64,000 nt of DNA from Siphonodentalium dalli. Taxonomy: Eukaryota > Mollusca > Scaphopoda > Gadilida > Siphonodentaliidae. Position 1 is the first letter of the stretch, and each line of letters opens with the position of its first letter. Made by a program: the position numbers and the translations under genes. The notes below the pieces were generated by a model. It was given only the letters and a program-made list of their open reading frames with translations. It was not told the origin of the DNA and did not search any database. The DNA is taken from the NCBI GenBank assembly GCA_032622095.1, contig CP136068.1, forward strand, positions 114,157,546-114,221,545, written 5' to 3'. Of this stretch, positions 57,600 to 64,000 are shown piece by piece.

Positions 57600-58500
57600 G
57601 TGTCGTGCGCCTTACTGGATGGGTCATCAAGACGGGAACTTAAATATTGCCAAATGAATGAATATATATTTGTGATGCATAACATTTACACAAAATGGAG
57701 TATTCACGATATTATTTATAAACAAAACTCCCCCCTTATGATCAACGTAACACCACGTGAACGCGCCTCGTTGTTATAATCATTAATTATACGGTAGACA
57801 CAGCCATTTTGGTACCCATTTACGATATATTATACAAATGTATAACACTCCTTAATGGTGTTATTTATAAACACAACTCCCCCTTATGATTTCCATACCA
57901 CCACGTTAATTTCGCAGTGGACACAGACAACCTGGTACCCATTTACGATAATCATACAAATATTTTTAATACTCCTTATTTGTGTGGTGCCAATCACGCA
58001 CATCTCAAGGAACAACGCTCTTTAAATGAGCTACATCAACCTAAAGGAATGGCCAAAAGTCGGAATCATTTCACTAAAATTAATCTTGGAATTATTATAT
58101 AATATACACATCCCAACAGTACAGTAGATCGCAACCTTAATCACGACAGTGCAGTCGTGATGCATAACATTTACACAAAATATGTTTTCAAGATATTATT
58201 TATAAATGGAACTTCCCGCTTATGATTTCCATACCATCACGTGAACGCGCCTCGTTGGTGTAATAATTAATTTCGCGATGTACATAGCCATGTGGTACCC
58301 AATTACGATATATTTAAAAAAAATTATGGACACTCGTTAATGGGTTGGTTCAATCATGCACATGCTCAAATAACACGCTCTTTAAGAAGAGCTTAAACTA
58401 ACTTAAGGGAATGGCCGCAACTCGGAATTATAATTCACCCAAATTATTCTTGGAATAATTATATAATAATTATATAATATCCACATCCCAACAGTGCAGT
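57600..58500. repeat. Diverged tandem repeat, two to three partial copies
   Basis: Shared blocks are 'gatattatttataaa', 'cccttatgatttccatacca', 'acgtgaacgcgcctcgtt', 'gtacccatttacgata', 'cgctctttaa' and 'cacatcccaacagt'. They recur near 57690-57850, 57860-58130 and 58170-58500, with deletions in some copies. Confidence 0.75.
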
Positions 58501-58509
58501 TGATTATAT

Positions 58510-60270
58510 AATACGAATTTATTTTGTTATGGGCGACACACGTTCACACACGTTCAATATGTATCCCTTTAAATTGTCTTACACGCACCTGACGTGTTAC
58601 GTCACGGGCGGATATAAGTCACACCGGAGCTCGTGAATCATGACGTTTCTCATAACGTCTGCGCTTCATACTGGCAGGAATTAGGCCCGGGTAGGCTGTT
58701 CATTTTAGGCTCCTTCGCGAATAGAGGATATGTGTTCTTAAATCATTCACATGTACTGACGAACGGGAAAACTACATGGAGGTTAATACATGTGTTTATT
58801 TTCTTATTACAGGTAAACTAATGTTAATGTATACTACGTTTTGTTTTTGACTGGGTTTTTACCGTACAAAACACGGTTTTTACTTTGTGCAATTTTGTGG
58901 TTAGACCACCTAATGTGACCTATAAACTATCAACACAGTTTATAACTATATTATGTGTTCGGACAATAATACCGTCGCGTTTTTACAGTGCACTGTTACC
59001 ATCGCGCGTGATAAAATACCTTTGACAGTTCATACTAGTTCGATATTGGAGGAATCAGCAGGCAATTTTCTGGCTTTCAGTGTACAGGCCAAGGACTTGG
59101 TCTGTACGGGAGAACTGGTCTGTCCATAAGGTCGTGCACTTAACTCCCGAAACCATATATGAAATAACAGATTGCTTTATATCTGTTATAGACCAGAGGT
59201 GTACCTGATGAGCTGCTGTGGCCAAACATTTTTTTTATAGGACCAACTTTCGGTACAAAAAATATGATTTCGGAACGGACTTAGTAAACATTTTCAAAAC
59301 AATTGATTCCTTCTGTGTTATCAAGCTAGTACGATAAGTCAAAAATAAACACTCAAAAAATAAACACTCAAATACAGTAAATATGACATGTTTACATAGC
59401 TCCACATGTCAACACCACTTTAGAAACAGGACCCGTTAACCAACAAACCATTTAACTTATGGGTGGTTGATTGTACATGTATACCTGTATATATGTGGGA
59501 TGGCCCTTGTTTTTGTCGGCTATCACGATAACAAATTGTATGCATGGGAACTTTGAACACAATTCCAACCGATGTACCATATATATACATAACTGTTATA
59601 TACTCTACATAAAGAGCGTTCAACATGTCATATGTATAGGTTTGTAATTTAATTACTTAATAACAACAGCCCTATATATCAATTATCATGACAGGTGTAG
59701 GATGGACATGTTGTCGTGTGGTGTGTGGATGCTTGCTGCATGTTTGTCCTTTGAACTGGGCTGCTTTTTGCATGAGGATTTGTTTATCTATTATTTATTT
59801 TAATACGGAATTATGGTTGCCGATGATCAAACAACGGGACCTCCCTTGTTCAAGTAAACGAAATAACCTGTCACGATAGTGTGTGGATAATTCGATAATG
59901 GAAAATTTTCAGTGTTGGTATCTTTTAATAAGTATATAAATATTATGGTTTACATATGCATATACATGTTAAGCGCAATTATTTTACAAAGACGGGGGAT
60001 CCGAACTGGGAAACTCGTGGTTAATAAATGTACAGTAACGACATGGAGACCTCACGGGTACTAAATTTACAGAAATGACCAGGGGGCCTCGCTTTTTTGA
60101 TTATTTCTTTTTCACATAACTTTGATCATACAATGATTAAATTAAATATTTTTATGAAATATAAATCATAACACGAAATTTGTATGTGTTCTCTGTGTTT
60201 CTGCTATCTTTTATTTTCCTACTCTTTATGACTATATCAGAAACTGCCTATACAGCAGAGTGCTCTACCT
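58510..60270. other. Non-coding stretch
   Basis: No exon of the lectin gene or any other gene is recognisable. Short frames have no family signature. Confidence 0.4.
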
Positions 60271-60276
60271 ATCATT

Positions 60277-60432
60277 AGCTTATGTCAGCTTCCGGTGGGT
60301 AAGACATGGTACCTCTAATTGTGGACTCTTCTGCTATAGGGCATCCCCCCTTTACTCACATAATGTGGGTCACACAAAGCCACCGCCAACGCCGCATCTT
60401 TAATCCTAATCCTTTTGTTGTGACACACGTTC
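60277..60432. repeat. Repeat unit of about 160 bp, order A-B (circular permutation of 57.2 kb)
   Basis: Part A (60277-60380) is followed directly by part B (CCACCGCCAACG...TGACACACGTT). The A/B junction here and the B/A junction at 57259/57260 together define a closed circular order. Confidence 0.9.
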
Positions 60433-60529
60433 TCGTTCGTTTTCACTTGAGTAGACATTTACTCGATTATTATAGCTATTGTTATATCAGCGACTTTCAG
60501 TGAATCGATATTGTTTATACCAAATCATT

Positions 60530-61140
60530 TAAAGTGATGTGAAACACTCCGGTAGGGTGATCAAATCGAAATGTAGAATAATCTTGCTCAAAGTAGTTAT
60601 TTTTACGAATATAAATCCAAATTTATTACACACAACGTCAGTCTGCGCTAGACTAAGTACAAATACAAAGACAACACATTTGTAGCAGATAGCCGCTGGC
60701 TGCTAAAGTAAAATTTGATACGTGCACCTTGCGAGACCAGACCGGCTAAAGTGACCAGAACATTAGCTCACCCGGTAAGCCCGACCACGGCTTACACTCA
60801 ATCACTCATTAACACTAACCACATGCCTTTAGCATGAGATCCACAATGACAACGACTTAGTTGTACTCATACGTTACGCTTCAGACAAAAGTTTTGTACT
60901 ATACTGCGAAACGTCCAAAACAAATATTCTTATATACCAATTAAATTCAATGACTCTCGATGGCGAAATCATTTGCGTTGGTTTATCGCCGTTTGTTGCG
61001 TTCCGAATCGAGATGTAAATATTTTCAATTGCGCGTTGTTCAGGCGATGTTTTCTTTGAAGTGGTGTGGTCGATTTCGTTGAGATTTTCGGCGATGTTAG
61101 TATAATCCTACACCCCCCCCCAGTTGGCACAGCACCTGAA
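60530..61140. repeat. Dispersed repeat family X, copy 3 with a nested insertion
   Basis: The left part ('gtgatgtgaaacactccggt') and right part ('tcttatata.caatt' to 'ttttcggcgatgtta') match copy 1 at 43.6 kb. About 285 bp at 60643-60928 has no counterpart there and interrupts the match between CGTCA and TTCTTATATA. Confidence 0.8.
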
Positions 61141-61438
61141 TACAAATTGTCAGTTTCATGCACCCGAACAAGTCCATAATACGTCTTTAATCCGATCTAT
61201 ACATATCGCATTGCTACACTGCAGGGTAAAGTTTCACGTATTACCCGGGTATATCAGGTATATAGTGAGACTATCTATTTTTTAAGATTTCTAAATTGAA
61301 TTGTTTAAAATTGGGGTTGTCATCATATATTCTGGATGGATCTCCGAAGACTTATTTAAACTCCAGAAATTAACATTTGACGGAGATCGACGGAAACTGG
61401 CGAAGAGTTCCGAATGGATGAACGGAATATAGACGTAC

Positions 61439-61636
61439 ATTTATTGCAGTTAAGTCCGCTCCATTCGCCATCACAGACGCACGCTGATTGGACAAATATT
61501 CCGTGTTGGCATGTCGACTTGTTACACACCGTGGTTTCTTCTGTTTCCTCCGATTCCTCAGATGAAGCCTCCGCGACTGTTGTCATCTGCGTTGTGGGTG
61601 GTTCAGTGTTGCCTGTTGGTTGAGAAAAGCCTGAAC
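61439..61636 (-). CDS. Linker plus EGF-like exon, possible 5' part of the lectin gene
   Basis: Exon between TTCTTTTCAG and GTACGT, phase 1 on both ends, 198 bases. It encodes SGFSQPTGNTEPPTTQMTTV, then EASSEESEETEETTV, then an EGF-like module CNKSTCQHGIF...ACVCDGEWSGLNC. The CxC...GxW.GxxC end is characteristic of EGF-like folds, and the third canonical Cys is missing. The linker matches exons at 62.9 and 42.1 kb. Phase 1 exit would join the peritrophin exon at 51191 in frame, but 10 kb separates them. It may instead belong to a neighbouring paralogue. Confidence 0.75.
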
Positions 61637-62872
61637 CTGAAAAGAACATATTCATTTTGAGAAAACAGCAGGGCCGCGGCTATAGGGGGTTTCCGTTGAG
61701 GTGTTCACTTGGAATTTCCAGCTGCAACCCCCCTTGAACCAGAGAAAAATCCATTGTTCGCGAAATTCCAGTTACATCCACAACTCTGGGTTGGAACTGG
61801 TATATTATATATTTTACTTTTTTTCGAGAATTGATTGAACTGTCCATATTAATCTGGAAATTGGCCGGCCCAAATCAAAATGAATTTTAACACACAATAG
61901 TCTTGAATAAAACATATCAGACTATCAGACTTCTGTATACGTGGTGGAAGTGGTCAGACCAGAGTAGTGAAGGCACTTAACTTTGTCTTGCAGTTTATTG
62001 ATAAATCTGCATTGGTAAGTTTTCTATATATAGAGGATTTCTAATGAGCCGCAATTATATACGAAATTTATTACTGAATGCACTAAATTCGATTCGAGTC
62101 GAGAGCTTTAGTGAAGTTCAAATCGAATTTAGTTGACCAGGTTAACAAATTGTGTATAGAATAGCGACGAATTTGAGATCCTTTTTATCACATAATCACA
62201 TTTTAGCAAGGAAAACGAACCGGAAAAGGCTGGGTTTAAAAGAAATAATAATATTTTCTTCCTTATCACAAACAAGGAGGAACTAAAGACACCTTCAAGA
62301 CAAAATATAGTTCCATTTTAAATGTGTCTTTTCATGTTGATAAAATTGTTCAACCACCCTTATCACCCATGTTTATCTCACAGTTATCACTAATTAACAC
62401 AGAACAAATTGAATTTTATAATTATATTCTAATTTACATAATCATAAAATTTATCGATATCATTGCTCCAAGCTCTTACGTCACTGCGCGTACCGATAAT
62501 ACACATGTGTCTTACTAAACAATATGAGGCCGGGATTAGGGGCTAATTATGTGATAAAAGAAATCAAAGCAAATACGATTATTGAGTTATCTATGATTAA
62601 TATGAAGTTCTGATGGTGAGTTATCGAATTTCGATTTTTGAATTTTTGTCAGTCTAGCAAAATTCCAGCGATCGTCTCCGATAAAGAGCGCCATGCTTTC
62701 GCTGTTCAAAATCAGTAGGTAATACAGAGCGTTCTCTCATTTATAATCTTTTATACTCGTTTTCAACGAAAAACTTATTTACGCTTTTGTGAGTTCTCGC
62801 GACGAACATACGTGTCGTGCAAATGATGGTACTTGCAAGAATTTTATTTTTTGTCTTTTGTCTATAGTATAC

Positions 62873-62940
62873 CTGTTTCCTCCTCCGATGAAGTCTCCAT
62901 GAATGTTGTTGTCATCTGCGTTGCGGGAGGTTCCGTGATG
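62873..62940 (-). CDS. Linker exon copy, possibly decayed
   Basis: The minus strand reads SHPTGITEPPATQMTTTFME then TSSEEET and ends at GTATAC in phase 1, which would join the EGF exon in frame. It is clearly a copy of the 61.6-kb linker, and similarity continues into the upstream intron ('aaaacagcaggg'). The canonical acceptor is missing because about 18 bases containing it are deleted. Only a CCAACAG within the former exon remains, so it may be skipped or use that site. Confidence 0.5.
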
Positions 62941-63009
62941 CCTGTTGGATGAGAAAGTCACATGTCTATTTTGATAAAACAGCAGGGACGCGGCTAGAGG
63001 GTATGCAAT

Positions 63010-63965
63010 TTCAGGGTGTTCATCTGGAAATTTCCAACTGAACCCCATCCCATTTGGACCAGAACAAACGCCCATGTCCGCGAAATGTCACATGCAACCC
63101 CACCTTAATTTTCGAGTTACCGATTATATTTTTATATAGTGCCTTGACATAGAGTTTTAATAACATAAATCAATGCCATAACATATGATTAAAATACTAT
63201 AATTCATCACCATTTGGAGCGTCTGTGTCTCAGAAGGTGCCCATAGAGAAATAGAAAATAGCTGAAATCATAAAATTATTTTCCCCGTTATGGCTCCCAG
63301 AATGCAACACAATTAAAACTTTTGTTTAATTTAAATATATAGAGTTATTCCCCTTCCATTGAAAATAATATACTTCGTGCAGAAACTTGAGTACAGAACA
63401 CACGTCGGTTTCTCAACAGAAACAACATGTTCACAGTTTATTATATGTATTTAAATACAATGTTTTGTAGCTTCCTCTGTCAAATGGTATATAATATGGC
63501 ATATATTTGATAAAATGTGATCTGAGGGTTCGAAAATTTCAACTGATATGTTTCCAATCCACCCCACCCCCTTGAACCAGACCAAACTCCCATGTTCTCA
63601 AAATACCGTTTGCATCCCCACCTTTGGGTTGGAACTTTCCAACTGGTGTCGATAAGATGAAACGAATTGAATTGGTACATCAAACTTTCCAATTGTTACA
63701 CATTTCAAAAACCTAACACCACCCTAATGTTGCAAAATCATGGCCATTTTAGACACAACATTTTACGAAAGTAGTTGTTAGGTCTAAAACAACACATCAC
63801 CCACGCATTGCTGGTTGGAAATTCAAAAAATAAGAACGAATTTAAACCTATTTGTGTTGTAACATTTCCAAATGAAGAAATGTTGTGCCAGGCGTGAAAT
63901 TTCCAACTATGGGAATGGACCAAAGTTGTGTCAAACTCCCACTGTAACCACGTCCCTAGAACTAT
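63010..63965. repeat. Short dispersed repeat with 'ggaaatttccaactg' core
   Basis: 'tggaaatttccaactgaacc', 'ttggaccagaacaaacgccc' and related blocks occur at 63015-63090, 63530-63650 and 63815-63950, and also at 61700-61800. They appear as intron repeats upstream of the linker exons. No further exon is found up to the window end. Confidence 0.55.
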
Positions 63966-64000
63966 AATTGTATCGTACAAATCAGCATGTTAATAGGATG

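Noticed and set aside
60720-60830. tRNA gene suggested by 'ggtaagcccgaccacggctta'
   Set aside because: I could not fold a cloverleaf or place A and B boxes at proper spacing.

Overview
This is eukaryotic, almost certainly animal, DNA. It is AT-rich, with protein coded in short exons bounded by GT/AG splice sites, kilobase introns, and a very large share of transposon-derived sequence. Peritrophin-A (chitin-binding type 2) modules, a C-type lectin domain, a very Glu-rich extracellular protein and a tRNA-derived SINE suggest a marine invertebrate, most likely a mollusc. That assignment is inference, because no marker gene settles the taxon. The many short open frames in the window are mostly chance frames inside repeats.

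Two real genes can be read. (1) Plus strand, 16735-25282: the last three exons of an SLC22-type (organic ion transporter, MFS) gene. They are joined by phase-matched introns and carry the signature ESELFPTVIR and the C-terminal PETRGVPLAD motif. The 5' part is not found and may lie left of the window, beyond a Helitron array. (2) Minus strand, 51191 down to 40927, possibly starting as far up as 62.9 kb: a mosaic secreted-protein gene. Its exons encode peritrophin domain, long acidic repeat region (three exons), C-type lectin domain (two exons), Ser/Thr/Pro linker, and the first half of a second peritrophin domain. All junctions are phase 1 except one internal phase 0 junction, and every neighbouring pair matches. 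An EGF-like exon (61439-61636) and a related linker exon (about 62.9 kb) on the same strand are compatible 5' members. The encoded protein looks like an extracellular chitin-binding acidic lectin, such as a cuticle, mucus or shell-matrix component.

The rest is repeats. 1-2.6 kb: small tandem repeats. 2.8-5.7 kb, 6.8-14.4 kb and 38.3-39.9 kb: three families of Helitron-like elements with 5' TC and a 3' hairpin plus CTAG, each arranged head to tail with a direct CTAG|TC junction. A solitary short copy lies at 27.3 kb. 15-25 kb: intron and flank with minisatellites, foldback elements and a LINE remnant. 25.5-26.5 kb and 37.6-38.1 kb: foldback elements. 28.2-29.6 kb: a broken non-LTR retrotransposon on the minus strand. 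31.0-33.5 kb: a 2.5-kb imperfect inverted repeat. 40-64 kb: the lectin gene, with introns full of MITE-like families, long palindromes, trinucleotide repeats, a SINE and a circularly permuted 160-bp repeat.

Two foldback families share an unusual plan in which each terminal inverted repeat is itself a palindrome. These and the Helitron tandems are the most unusual DNA structures here. The acidic chitin-binding lectin gene is the most interesting coding content.
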